A stretch of 64,000 bases of DNA from Kordia sp. TARA_039_SRF (GTDB taxonomy: Bacteria; Bacteroidota; Bacteroidia; Flavobacteriales; Flavobacteriaceae): the NCBI GenBank assembly GCA_006383075.2, contig SMNH02000004.1, positions 124,001 to 188,000 on the forward strand. The letters are read 5' to 3'. Position 1 is the stretch's first letter; the number at the start of each line of letters is the position of its first letter. Positions 29,496-40,700 of this stretch are shown here, piece by piece. The translations under genes and the position numbers were made by a program. Below the pieces are notes generated by a model, which saw only the letters and a list, made by a program, of their open reading frames with translations, was not told the DNA's origin and searched no databases.

Positions 29496-32400
29496 TCACT
29501 TTGTAAACGTATTGGTTAAGTCGTTTTTGAATGTATCGCCTTTGGTAGTGAAACTGTCTAAATAGCTTTGACTAATGGTTGTTCTTGATGTTCCACCATA
29601 TTCAGATGCTCTACTAGTTGAAATAGTAATCATTTCATTGTAGATACCGCCTAATTCTGCATCGTTTTCATTAACACAACGAAGTAATTCTAAAGACATG
29701 ATTTCCATAAGCTCATCTAAAGCTAACAAGTCTTGTTTAGCGGCTGTTATATTTTGATTCCCCAAGTATTTTCTACTTAAACCATCTCTCATTACATTTA
29801 GTTGACTCAACGCTCCAATAGAATCATTGATAAGGTCTGTACTTCTTGTAATTTGAGTTATGATACCTTCCATTGGTGATAAAATATCATTCGTAATGGC
29901 ATCGTTGAATGGAGTGGCTTTGAATGTATTTTTTAATCCTGTATATGTAGTTCCAAATCCTAAATCGCTTAATCGTGTATTGTATGCCGTGTTACAGTTG
30001 AGTCTTTCTAAAGTTATTGGATTGTCTGTTGGTCCACCAGGATCAAGTACATCTGCTACCGTAATTGTTACTTCATCGGTAGTACATAAATTTGGCACAA
30101 AAACACGAACTCTGTAACGTCGGTTAATGGAGTTATCAGCCTGAACTTTAAAAACGCCTGGTTCTGATTGTTCAATGCGTTCTCCTGTTTCTATATCAAT
30201 TACTTCGTAATCGAAATAGGTTTTATCATCAAAACTGTGACTCAATTTGAAGTTATAACTTCCGCTTCCCCATTGTGAACCGTTAACGTCATGAGCAATA
30301 CTTGTTTCTAATGGTAACTTATAAACTCTAGTGGAATCTACCGTAGTGCCATCAATTTGGAATTGAATGAGTTCTCCTGCTAATGCATTTGCGATAGCCG
30401 AAGCTCTAAAAGTATGCGAACTTGTGTTTTGTCGTAAGATACTTGTGCCCACTTGTGGTGATGTAATGACAAAATCGGTTGGTGATATGGCAATTGGTAC
30501 ATTTAAGGCTGCATCACCTTCTTTCCAGCAGTATCTATCTTGTATGCCTAAATCGGTTGGTACATCTGGTGCAGGAGCGTCTTCGTTAATGGTTACTGTA
30601 ATTGGCGTTGTTTCGCAAGGTGTTGCGTCCATAAGACTTGCTTGTATACACACTACAACCGTATATGTTACATCCACATTGTCGCCTCCAGATGGAATTA
30701 TGTGTTCTGTCGTTGTCGAAATAGGATTTCCGCTTTCATCAAACCATTTGGTTTCTAAGTAATTTTCTGGATTACTAACGCCAGGTACGGTATATGCTAC
30801 CATCAAATTTACAACTAAGTTGTCGCCTTCCCAACGAACAAATTCATAACCAGCATCTACGTCCGTATTGCCTGGAATTTTATAAACTGTGGTGGTTGCC
30901 GCTGGAGAACCGTTGACAAAGATTTCTATTTGTTGTCCGATGTCGCCGTCTGCCACTAAGTTTGAATCAAAATCAATTGTGCTCGTGCCTCCAATAATCA
31001 TATCTTCTCCTATAGAAGTTGTGATGGTATCATCTGGATTTACATCCAATCCAATTGTTTGCCCAAAACAAATGCCTCTTGGAATATTTAAGGTTGGTCG
31101 CTCAAGCGTGAAGCTGACATCAAAGCTTTGTGTACACGAATCTTCTAAGCCTACAACACTCATGATGACTCTGTAATTGACAGAAACAATGCCTTCTCCA
31201 AAGTCTTCAACTCTATGATTCATGAGAATTCTGTCAGTTCCAATTTGGGTATTGTCGTTATTTAAGTCAATCCAGCTGTATTGAATGTATTCTTCGTCTT
31301 GGAAAATATGTGCTGCTCTTACGTGTATAATAGCGCCTGTTTCATCCCATTCTACAATAGAATATACTGGCGAACCGTCATTATTTATAGAGAGAGGAAG
31401 TTTTGCTACACGTGTAGAAACACCGTCAATGGTTTCTCCATTTACGATGAATGTAATTTCTTCACCTGCCAATTCATTTGGTACATTTCCTGGATTGATA
31501 AAGTAATTGCCATCTACATCTTGCTCTATAAAGTTTGCTCCGTCTCCTGGAACTTGTGGTGAGGTAAGTGTTGCATCAGATGGTGTTACTGTAATGGCTG
31601 TCCATTCTGGAGATGTTTCCATGAGTCTGTGACAGATAATTGGTGGCACTTCCACATTATTTTCTATCGGTCTTGAAAAATCTATGACTACATCAGTAGT
31701 AATCGTACATGGTACTTGGCTGTCTGTAACGCTAATCGTGACAGTAATTGTTTCTGAAAAAGTTTCACCTGCGTTTGCAAAGAAAACTGCGGCTAAGTCT
31801 TTCGTAGTTCCTATTTCCGAACCATCGGCTCTATTCCAAGCATAAGAATAATATGAAAGCGCTTCTAATTCATGGCTGACGCTTAAGTCTAAGTTGATTC
31901 CTGCTTCGTTCCATGATAAAAATGTTACTGTTGGAGTTATATCTGATGGTAATTTATATACACAGATTTCTAAAGGAACTACTGGCGTTGTTCCGTTGAC
32001 TAAGAATGTGAGTGGTTGCCCTAAAAGTTCATTTGGAACGCCCGTTGGATCAAAAGCATAGCCTGTGTCTGTTTGTACAATAAACGTGTCGCCTTGCGGT
32101 GAGGTGATGATTCCATCTGTAATGCTTGTAATGAAATCTTGTTGTCCTTCATCGGTTGGTAAGCAGTATTTTGTTTTTGCGATGGTTAAGGTTACATCAG
32201 GTTCTACATTGTACACAATCGTTTCTGGCGGACAGTCTGAACAACACATGTATGGCAGTGCAAAATCGAATTGTACCGTTCCGTTGAAACCACTTAAAAC
32301 ACTATCATCTTCTAATAATTCTTCTGTTCCTCCAAGATAAACCATTAAAAAAGTACCTCCTTTTGGCACACCTGCCATGTGTTCTGCTCCAGGATGTTTT

Positions 32401-34709
32401 TCTATGAGTCGCGATAAAATCACTTCTCTGTATAGATTGTCTCTAATTTCGTCTAATTGTTCTTTCAGCCAAGCAAATTTGCCTTTTAAACAGCATAATT
32501 TCGACAGTTCGTAAATGAAATACTCATACATTTTATCATGCGTCCGTGTTCCAAAAGTACTGTCTTCACCCACTTCTGAGATAGCAAATAATACTTGATC
32601 TATGTGAGCACATAAACCTTCAATAGCATTGTTGAGCGCTGTCCATTTTTCAGTTACATATACTTCGTCTAATGACTCTAAAAAGTTATTTTTGATGTCT
32701 GCCAATCCTGCAATAATTTTGATTGGTGCTTCTGTATAGAAAAAGTAATCACTTCCTCTATCAACAGTTCCTTGTGCTTGGTCTATGATTCCAAGCGCAA
32801 CAGTTGCTAAGTAGAGTCCTGGGACATTTTGCGTACCTACATACGAATATGCTTCATCTATAGCATATTGCAACGACTGATTGTAACGCGCAGCTTCTAT
32901 TTGTTGTCCAGACTCTAACGCTTCCATGTTGGTATTGATGGTTTTTCCTGAAATTTTCTCAGGATTCTTTGTGTCTTCCGTTGCTTTCTTTTTTCCAAAC
33001 AATTGCAATACCTGTTGCTGTTCTTGCGAGGCAAGCGAATAAATGGTAGTACTTGTATCGTTGTTTCCTAAATCGTCATATTGATATTTTGAAAAGAATT
33101 CTGTCGCGCTTTCAGACACACATAAAAATTCTTGTTCCCACGTTTCTAGCAAGATGGCGTAATCTTTTGTATCACATTTGTCATCGTCAAGCGAAACTTT
33201 ATTTACAGGAAAACCAATGCTGACCGCTTTTACGTCGAAAGCTAGATTGTATTTTGCTTTGAGATTGTTGATTTTTCGCAACGCCAAGCGGAAATCTTTT
33301 CCGATGTGACCTTCTATTCGATAGAAATCTTTATCTAAATGACTGTATTCTAATGGTTTTTGAATACAATCGATGTTTTTTAAGTTTTGAACGTGATAGC
33401 CTAATTGATGTTTCGCTTTGCGCAATTGCACAGACCATGGACTCCAATTGGAAATCAACGAGTTTTTCGTTTCGTAGTAGTATGGAATGGAACGCTCGCT
33501 AAGCTTGAATTCGTAGCTTTTTGATGGCGTTACTTTGATTGCCGCTGTTGGAACATTTGGTATTTTGTATTCTTTTAATTGATTGAAAAACTTGATACAC
33601 AAGGTTCTAATTGCCATGAGATTGTCTTCATTTTCCGCAGCTACCGTTGGTGACGGATAAAAATCGTGGCGTGTTTGCAAGCGTGAGGCTTCGTCTAACG
33701 TTCCTAAAAGTACGTGTTTTGGAAAGGCATTGATGTTGGCAACACATTCAAAACGTGTGAAAAGGATGAGTTCTCTAATTTCGCGATAGGTGTCAATCAA
33801 ATCCTTCATTAAATCGTATTTGTACTGCACATGCGATTCGTCTTGCACAATAAAAATATCGTCAAAATAAGTAGTGATTTGCGGAATATTCACACCGTAC
33901 TTTGCAAAGTTGATACGATGTTTGAAACGATTGATAATTGTCGTAATTCCTGTGTATAAATCATTTTTTAGCGCATAACTATTGGTAAACTGATCTTGAA
34001 TGTCAATTCCAGAGAGTGTATTTTCTTTGGTTAGTAAAACACGCGGCATACACAATTCTGGCAACGTATCGTAATACGCAAGTACGTTGTGACTGTTGTA
34101 GATAGTATCTTCCGAAACTAACGCACTTTTGTTGCTTTTATGAATTAGGAGAAATTTTATATTGCTGTAGACTTTGTTTCCAGTTTCGTCACAACCAGAG
34201 CCGCCGCACAAACCTTCGTCTTCGGTGTAATCTTCCACATACGCTACTACAATATAATCTTTGAGCGAACCAGGCTCGTTTATTGTAAAAGAGGAAAGCG
34301 GAAGCTCGTCCGTCGGACGCCCCGCTTCCTCTTGTTCGTAAATCTCATATACCTGTAGTCCATCAAATAGTTCGTAAGACGCTCTATCAGTCAGTACCGA
34401 ATAGTAGTGAAATCTACGTGTTTCTGTTTTTATAATGTCGCCATCGGTTGTCACGCCGACACCTTGCCCAATTTCTATATGTCCATTGGTGATAATACTT
34501 CCTTCTGAGAATGAAACAATATTCAATCCGCAACCAACACCCACACCAATTAAGTACACACGACTCAGTCGATCTTGATCTTCGAAGTAATTTACAACTT
34601 TATTTAGATTTTTATGTGTTAAAACTTGATCTGGCAAAAATTCTTCATAGATATTGCCGCGTGTGTTCAAGGTGTGTAAGTACGGTTCTTTTTTCTCTAT
34701 TGTTTTCAT
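29496..34709 (-). CDS. Large eCIS structural protein with four Ig/PKD-like repeats, probable fibre or baseplate periphery
   Basis: 1737 residues. About 1-800 is a conserved-looking mixed domain starting MKTIEKKEPYLHTLNTRG, with a Gly-rich beta region 'VYLIGVGVGCGLNIVSF' and later helices. About 815-1560 consists of four repeats of about 180 residues. Each opens with a Cys after a short strand ('YCLPTD', 'ICHRLME', 'ICFGQT', 'YCWKEG'), contains 'LxxxIxFxVNG' and 'VYKLP', and ends near another Cys ('PCTITTDV', 'SCTQSFDV', 'PCETTPIT', 'LCTTDEVT'). They look like paired Ig or PKD folds. The last ~170 residues are helical. Its position between baseplate and tape-measure genes equals that of the fibre gene in PVC loci. 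The role is inferred from position and repeats. Confidence 0.65.
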   Translation of the reverse strand: MKTIEKKEPYLHTLNTRGNIYEEFLPDQVLTHKNLNKVVNYFEDQDRLSRVYLIGVGVGCGLNIVSFSEGSIITNGHIEIGQGVGVTTDGDIIKTETRRFHYYSVLTDRASYELFDGLQVYEIYEQEEAGRPTDELPLSSFTINEPGSLKDYIVVAYVEDYTEDEGLCGGSGCDETGNKVYSNIKFLLIHKSNKSALVSEDTIYNSHNVLAYYDTLPELCMPRVLLTKENTLSGIDIQDQFTNSYALKNDLYTGITTIINRFKHRINFAKYGVNIPQITTYFDDIFIVQDESHVQYKYDLMKDLIDTYREIRELILFTRFECVANINAFPKHVLLGTLDEASRLQTRHDFYPSPTVAAENEDNLMAIRTLCIKFFNQLKEYKIPNVPTAAIKVTPSKSYEFKLSERSIPYYYETKNSLISNWSPWSVQLRKAKHQLGYHVQNLKNIDCIQKPLEYSHLDKDFYRIEGHIGKDFRLALRKINNLKAKYNLAFDVKAVSIGFPVNKVSLDDDKCDTKDYAILLETWEQEFLCVSESATEFFSKYQYDDLGNNDTSTTIYSLASQEQQQVLQLFGKKKATEDTKNPEKISGKTINTNMEALESGQQIEAARYNQSLQYAIDEAYSYVGTQNVPGLYLATVALGIIDQAQGTVDRGSDYFFYTEAPIKIIAGLADIKNNFLESLDEVYVTEKWTALNNAIEGLCAHIDQVLFAISEVGEDSTFGTRTHDKMYEYFIYELSKLCCLKGKFAWLKEQLDEIRDNLYREVILSRLIEKHPGAEHMAGVPKGGTFLMVYLGGTEELLEDDSVLSGFNGTVQFDFALPYMCCSDCPPETIVYNVEPDVTLTIAKTKYCLPTDEGQQDFITSITDGIITSPQGDTFIVQTDTGYAFDPTGVPNELLGQPLTFLVNGTTPVVPLEICVYKLPSDITPTVTFLSWNEAGINLDLSVSHELEALSYYSYAWNRADGSEIGTTKDLAAVFFANAGETFSETITVTISVTDSQVPCTITTDVVIDFSRPIENNVEVPPIICHRLMETSPEWTAITVTPSDATLTSPQVPGDGANFIEQDVDGNYFINPGNVPNELAGEEITFIVNGETIDGVSTRVAKLPLSINNDGSPVYSIVEWDETGAIIHVRAAHIFQDEEYIQYSWIDLNNDNTQIGTDRILMNHRVEDFGEGIVSVNYRVIMSVVGLEDSCTQSFDVSFTLERPTLNIPRGICFGQTIGLDVNPDDTITTSIGEDMIIGGTSTIDFDSNLVADGDIGQQIEIFVNGSPAATTTVYKIPGNTDVDAGYEFVRWEGDNLVVNLMVAYTVPGVSNPENYLETKWFDESGNPISTTTEHIIPSGGDNVDVTYTVVVCIQASLMDATPCETTPITVTINEDAPAPDVPTDLGIQDRYCWKEGDAALNVPIAISPTDFVITSPQVGTSILRQNTSSHTFRASAIANALAGELIQFQIDGTTVDSTRVYKLPLETSIAHDVNGSQWGSGSYNFKLSHSFDDKTYFDYEVIDIETGERIEQSEPGVFKVQADNSINRRYRVRVFVPNLCTTDEVTITVADVLDPGGPTDNPITLERLNCNTAYNTRLSDLGFGTTYTGLKNTFKATPFNDAITNDILSPMEGIITQITRSTDLINDSIGALSQLNVMRDGLSRKYLGNQNITAAKQDLLALDELMEIMSLELLRCVNENDAELGGIYNEMITISTSRASEYGGTSRTTISQSYLDSFTTKGDTFKNDLTNTFTK

Positions 34710-34892
34710 CTCTGTATGTTTTTTGTGGTCTTAGGTTTTGGGTGTTAGGTTTTGGGATTGTTAACTAATTCCAAATTCCTAATGCCTAATTCCTGTTCCC
34801 TAAATCATCATTTTTTATATGTTTTTTAATAGGTTCTGGTTCTTAGTTTTTTGGTTTTCGGTTTGATAAAAAACCTAAGACCTAATACCTAA
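34710..34892. repeat. Intergenic inverted repeats within the eCIS operon
   Basis: The 183 bases between two eCIS genes are filled with variants of the unit TTAGGnnTTAGG and its complement. A 13-bp perfect inverted pair, GGTCTTAGGTTTT (34727-34739) and AAAACCTAAGACC (34870-34882), encloses further degenerate copies. It resembles intergenic repeats seen in other Flavobacteriaceae. The transcript could fold into a long hairpin and affect downstream expression or mRNA stability. No coding frame is seen. Confidence 0.6.
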
Positions 34893-37706
34893 CTACAGCG
34901 AGCCTAAGGCACTTCTGTTGAGTATGATTCTGTTTTTGTTTTCGCCATCATCGTCATTGCAATCGTGTAATGTTCCTGTGGCGTAAATGGTGTTCATTTG
35001 GTTCATAGCGCAAAGCAATTGTTTGCTTGTTTCGTGCGATGCCATGTATGTTGGTTCTTCATTTTTGGATGCTAAAAATTGTTTCCACGCTTTTTGAATT
35101 TGTCGCATGTCATAATCTTCTGCATTGTCTACAATTTTATAGAGGTCTGTTTCAGACGATTCTTTTTCAGCATCTACAGGTACTTCTACAGCTTCCGAGA
35201 TTTCTATGTCTGAGATGGCTACTTCAGATATGTTGATATCTGGATTGGTCATGCCTTCTATTTTTTCTATCTGCGAAAGCGCTCCGTCAATGTGTCCAAC
35301 CCAACAAATTCGTGGTAAAATGTGCGCTGGCAATTCTCTTCGGATTAAATCTTCCATAAAAATTCGGAAATCAATATTGGAAAATCTAGACGTGTATCCT
35401 GGAAATATAATCGTGACTTGATACGAAAATGGATCCATCGTTTTACATGTATTACAACCATCCAAACACAACGGCAAACAATCGGTTAAATCGCCTAATT
35501 CTTTGGTGTGATATGGCAACGTCAGAATGTTTTCTATCAAATAGAAACCTTCGTCAAATAGTAAATTGTTGATGTACGCAATGGTTTCTGCTAACTTTTC
35601 TTCGGCCGTTTCTTTGGTAGCGTAATAGTGATTGTATTGTCTTCCGATAACTTCGCCTTCTTCATCCAATAATGCTACATAATAGCGTTGCGATGGTGTT
35701 TCCGTTTGACGCAATACGTAATTGTTCTGATTCGTCACCAATTTCAAGACTTCCAGCAATTCATTAATCGCTCTTTGCTTGGATGTAAAATCTTTTTGCG
35801 ATGATAAATACACTTTGTCATCACTTTTTATCAACCAACGATATTCGAAATGAATTCCATCTGCGATTGTATCGCGCTCTAGCGTTTCAATGCTGATAAA
35901 ATCGTTGAATAAATCACGGCGAGAATAGTCGTCCAAACCAGACAAGAGTGCAATTCGTTTTTGGAAACCTGATACATTTTCGGTGTCCCATTGTGCTGGC
36001 AATCTGTAATTAAATGCCAATCCACGTTCCGAACTGATGATGTCATATTCTTTGATAAAACGGTTTTTCGTCGTAATGATGTTTGCTTCTACACTGTCTT
36101 TTTCTTTGCCGAAAAGCTTGTACATCGTGTTGGTGTAATTTTCAAACACTTCCGCAAAACGCGCGATTAAATGGTCTAACAATTCGTTTCTACGTTCGTT
36201 GAAGTCTTCCAATGTATCAATGATGTTTTCTACATTGTTTTGGTATTTTGGATAGTTTTCCAACAAAGTTTCTATTCCGTTGATGCCTTCTACCGCTTTG
36301 AAAAAGTACGTTCGTTGTAAGTTTTCGTCAGAAGCTAATAATGTTTTTACATGTTCTAAGTGTGAAAAATATGTACTCAATACTTGATCAAAAAAGAGCA
36401 AATACGCTTGCAATTGCTTGGCTTGTACTTTGCGCTCGTCAGAAACCGTATTGGACAATCCATATTTGGAGATTCCGTAGTTTTCTGGCAAATGATGTTG
36501 TACCGTATCGTATTTGATTTTGCTGTACACGCCTTGTGGCATTGGCAAATCGTCAAATGATTTTTCGGTGCTTGCTTTGTATTCCGCTTCCAATTCTTCT
36601 GTAAATTCAGCTACCATTTCTTGGTTTAAACCTACGGGCAAGAAGCCTTTTTTGTATTTAAACGTACTTTGGTCGCACAGCACTGGTAAATGATTCGGTT
36701 CTACACAAATTAACCAAGGATCGCTTTTTGCCGTGATATTTTGATTGCAATCGCCATCGTTAGCGTTTGTTTTTGGCGGACAGTTATCAATGCTGATGTC
36801 TTCAATGAGTTTAACACCGTCAATTTTCATGATGATATTCATGATGTCCGACAAACGAACTTGCGTGCGCAGCTCTGATTTTTCTAATGCTTCTGGCGTT
36901 AAGAATCCGTTTTCTAAGATTGGTCCTTCAAAGATTTCATCTGACGAAAGTCCCATATCCAACATTTCCGTTAACGAATTGGCACGAACGCTTGGCGATA
37001 GATATTGCGCTACATTCCACTGAATAGTTGCATGTACTTTTTCTTCGTTGGCGTCGTTTTCCAATTGTACTTCCGCGCAGACGCGAATGCATTGTTTTGA
37101 TACTTTTTTCACCTCAACCAAATCTTCGCAGAGATTTCTGTTTTCGTGATATTTGGTAAAAATCGCAGCAATAATGTCTTCTTCTACATATTCTTCTTCG
37201 TCATCAAAATCGACTAAAATGGTATACAAACCTTTGATGTTGAAGCTTTCTGTTGTGTACTCTGAGCCTTCAAACGGTTCAAAGCTGATTTGCGGATTTG
37301 CTTCGTTGCATTCTGCATACATCGGTAATACGTGAATTGCCAACCAACAGTTTTTAACACCTTTGATGTCAATAAATAATTTTCTGTAATCAATTGCCGT
37401 TACCGGTCTGCACGTTAAAATGTTTTTTGCCGATTTGAATTGCTCGTGCATTTTTTTGAAGTTGTCTTCTTCCGAAGCGACTAAGTTTTCAATCGGTTGA
37501 TCAATGCGCAATCCTAAATCTGTAATCGCATAGCACAACAATTCCATCATCGTAATTCCTGGATCGCTGATGTTGTAATCTGTCCAAAGTTTTCGACTGA
37601 GGTTTTCAATGTATTGCTGTCCCGCGTCTCTTAGATGTTGAAAATCCAAGTCGTTTTCATAGCTTACATTGCTCGGTATGGTGATATGTTCGTCTACGTT
37701 TAACAT
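34893..37706 (-). CDS. eCIS baseplate protein (PVC12/gp7-like)
   Basis: 937 residues. The N-terminus has the motif shared by large contractile-tail baseplate proteins: 'LWTDYNISDPGITMMELL' then 'AITDLGLRID', about residues 40-70. The long middle has helical segments, e.g. 'KQLQAYLLFFDQVLSTYF'. The C-terminal part contains a Cys cluster 'CLPLCLDGCNTC', the conserved strand 'YQVTIIFPGYTSRF' and 'RRELPAHILPRICWVG'. By order it corresponds to Pvc12, which pairs with Pvc11 to form the baseplate wedge. Its ATG overlaps the stop of the preceding gene by seven bases (ATGTTAA), indicating coupling. Confidence 0.8.
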   Translation of the reverse strand: MLNVDEHITIPSNVSYENDLDFQHLRDAGQQYIENLSRKLWTDYNISDPGITMMELLCYAITDLGLRIDQPIENLVASEEDNFKKMHEQFKSAKNILTCRPVTAIDYRKLFIDIKGVKNCWLAIHVLPMYAECNEANPQISFEPFEGSEYTTESFNIKGLYTILVDFDDEEEYVEEDIIAAIFTKYHENRNLCEDLVEVKKVSKQCIRVCAEVQLENDANEEKVHATIQWNVAQYLSPSVRANSLTEMLDMGLSSDEIFEGPILENGFLTPEALEKSELRTQVRLSDIMNIIMKIDGVKLIEDISIDNCPPKTNANDGDCNQNITAKSDPWLICVEPNHLPVLCDQSTFKYKKGFLPVGLNQEMVAEFTEELEAEYKASTEKSFDDLPMPQGVYSKIKYDTVQHHLPENYGISKYGLSNTVSDERKVQAKQLQAYLLFFDQVLSTYFSHLEHVKTLLASDENLQRTYFFKAVEGINGIETLLENYPKYQNNVENIIDTLEDFNERRNELLDHLIARFAEVFENYTNTMYKLFGKEKDSVEANIITTKNRFIKEYDIISSERGLAFNYRLPAQWDTENVSGFQKRIALLSGLDDYSRRDLFNDFISIETLERDTIADGIHFEYRWLIKSDDKVYLSSQKDFTSKQRAINELLEVLKLVTNQNNYVLRQTETPSQRYYVALLDEEGEVIGRQYNHYYATKETAEEKLAETIAYINNLLFDEGFYLIENILTLPYHTKELGDLTDCLPLCLDGCNTCKTMDPFSYQVTIIFPGYTSRFSNIDFRIFMEDLIRRELPAHILPRICWVGHIDGALSQIEKIEGMTNPDINISEVAISDIEISEAVEVPVDAEKESSETDLYKIVDNAEDYDMRQIQKAWKQFLASKNEEPTYMASHETSKQLLCAMNQMNTIYATGTLHDCNDDDGENKNRIILNRSALGSL

Positions 37707-40700
37707 GCTACTGTGGTTATGGCATTAACAGTATGCGACGCTGGCACAACTGAGGTTAATATACTTTTTTGGTCGGTTGGAATGATTTCATCTTTTTCGT
37801 CTCCATCGTGCTCCATTTTGAAATCTTTGATATAATCGACATAGTCTAAATTTTCAATGTAATAGATGACTTCACTTCCGTAGAGCGCATTTCCGAAAGA
37901 AATTGGCTGATTTTTGTCAAAAGCCCACGGCGCTAAGTATTCGGCTAAATCATCTTTGAGTTTTTTGGCGTAAAAATTAGCATCCAATCCTTCATAAAAT
38001 CGCGCACTCAGCATGATTTTTACAGGTTCATATACAGGCGAAACGACTTTTGCTTCTACATGCATCGTGTTGAGTTTGTTGATGTAGTTTTCAATAGCGT
38101 TCAGTTTTGTTTGACTGAGTTTGGGCTTGTAAATATCATATACATTTTGATCGATGATGTTTGGAATCGCAACCAATAATACTTCTCCCGCAGCTTTGAA
38201 ACTCGTGCTTGTACTGTGATTTAAACACTTAATTTTGTGCAGGTAATTGAATTCTTCTAGTACTAGATGCTCATAATCCCACAGCGTGATGGCTCTGTTT
38301 TTATGACGCAGTCGCTCGCTAACTCTTCGGTAAAAATCCAAGTCACTTTCTTTTGGCACACCATCGAAAGAAGCATACGGTTGCATTACTTTTTTTACAG
38401 TTGCCAAACGATCTTCCAACTTTGAAATGGTTTCTGCTGGCATGCCTTTTTCTAGGTGTTCTAAGGTGTTGTCATTGTTTACAAATTGAACTTCTGCCGC
38501 TTGCGCGTGAATGTTTGTAAATTTTGAAACCGTATCAAAAGGTTTGTCAATGGTTGCACGAATCCATAAATAGTCTTCGTCAAAAAGTGTATTGTTGCCA
38601 TATTGTTTTGGCACTGTAAAGGCTACCAATCCTGCTCTTAAAAAATCATCGGTTTGATCTTTGAGTAAATAGGAAGGTTTTAAATTGTTCCACGTATTGT
38701 TGTATAAGTATTGCCACGTTACGGTTGCTTTGTCATAGGTTTCGATGGCATCTGGATTTTCTGAACCTTCTTCTATCTGACATAACAATTGAATGTTTTG
38801 ATCAGCCACAGCTTCTTCAATACCAATGTACAATTGTCCACCATTTTCTGGCGTTGGCATGAGTGCTAAGTTGGAACGAGTCACGCGGTCAATCCCGAAA
38901 GGCAATTCGTGATAGAGTTGAATATCGTTTCTCGTAGCGCCAATTTTTTCTACAGTAGTGACCGTTACTTTTAAATTTTCAGCAAATGGCGTGTATGCGG
39001 CGTTTGGCAATGCTAATTTTTCTAACGCATGATAGGTATATACTTTTGGAAATGCATCGTGCAAAAAGTTGTTTTGTAACGAAAGTTGAATAACATAATC
39101 GTCTGATGCTCTTGGAATATACGTTGTGTTTGCTGGTAAGAAGTTATTAAAAGTTACCGTAGAAAATCCATCGAACATTTGCTGACCGAGTCCGTTGGTC
39201 GCTGCGGCTCTTCTCGCTTCTTCCGCGGCTTTTGCTCCCGCTTCTGCTCTAGCCTGTGCTTTTGCTTCTTCCTTTGCATCTCTGTGTTGACGACGCATGG
39301 CACGCATTTCATCTTCCGTGCGTTTTTTGGAGCGTTTGTCTCTTCTGCCAAATAATCTTCGGTCGCGACTGCTTCTTTTGTCTTTATCAGAATATGGATT
39401 TGGCAATGCTTTTTCACGCTCTGCTTCTGCCTCGGCATCTTTTACAACAGCATCTGCTACGCTTTCCGTACGTGTTTTGGTGGCTCCGATATAACTTGCA
39501 TCCACCAAGAAACGATTTTTACCATTAACGCCTGTAACGAGTTTTGTTCCTGTTTTTGTTCCATCTTTGATGGCATTGTAAACTTCTAAAAACGTTTCTG
39601 TTGGTTGTAAGTTTACATATTGTTGCAAGTATTGTTCGTAATGCGTTTGGAAACTGTCTGGTCTGTCTTTCCAATCTAAAGAAACCTCAATATTGCTGAT
39701 GCGTTTTCCAATCCATTCATCAGAAGAAATTCTGAAGTTGGCGCGTTTTTTTGCTTGTGTGCCAAATGGATAAAATGGATTGTCAGTTTTTATTTTTCCT
39801 AAATCGTTTTTTACGTTAATGTTTTCTGCATATTCACCTGTAGTCGTGATTGTAATTTGTTGCAATTCCGCATCGGCAAATAATTTATAGGTGTCGTACG
39901 TAGCAAGCGATGTTTCTTCTTGTGAAAATAGTACACGAATGATAGGATGTTCGGTATTGTATTTTCCTTCGTGAATTTCCGCATCGTAGTTTGCTATTTT
40001 TTCATCATCTTCCGTGAGTTCAATAACAATTTCTAAAGCGTTGTTGCTATTGGTTTTTGCTTTTGAGATGGCAGAAAATGGTAATGCTACCCATTCTTTT
40101 TCTCCTGTATGTTCAATAGTGATAAATTCACTGAGGTCTTCATTATTTGGTACGGAAGCAAAATCAGCTTTGATGGTAATGGTTCGTACACCTTCGGAAA
40201 GCAATAAGGATGGTGCACTGAGCGAGAAGCCTTTTTTAGCCAAATTACGGTCTGTATCGCCAAAAGGCAACCAAGAAGTGGTTCCATCTTCTGCTTCGCC
40301 ACCTTCTCCGTCGGCAGAGTTTGCTATTTCTGATGCGTGCCAATTGGATTCGTCATTGTACGCATAGGTGTTTTTTATGGCTGAAATTTTCGCTTTGTTG
40401 ATAACGATTTCATCTTCTAGTTGGTAATGAATGTCGTTTCCTTCGCTGTCTTTTCCAGCTTTTACAAGCGTTTCATCACTTAAAAACTGTTCGTTGGCAT
40501 TTTTCGCCAATTCGAAAATGATATATGCGTGGTCTGCTTTTTCGTCATTTTTTTCGAGTTGTAATACTTCTTTGTAATAGAAATCGAGATGACGTTGGGT
40601 AATGTCGTTGAATCGTTCTTTGCTTTTATTGAGTAGTTTTAAGAACGCTATAAATAGTGCCAATTGTGGCGTTATGTCTCCTTCTGTGTAGGTTTCAATT

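Noticed and set aside
34710-34892. CRISPR array or leader
   Set aside because: The repeated TTAGG units are short, degenerate and in both orientations without regular spacers, and no cas genes are present.
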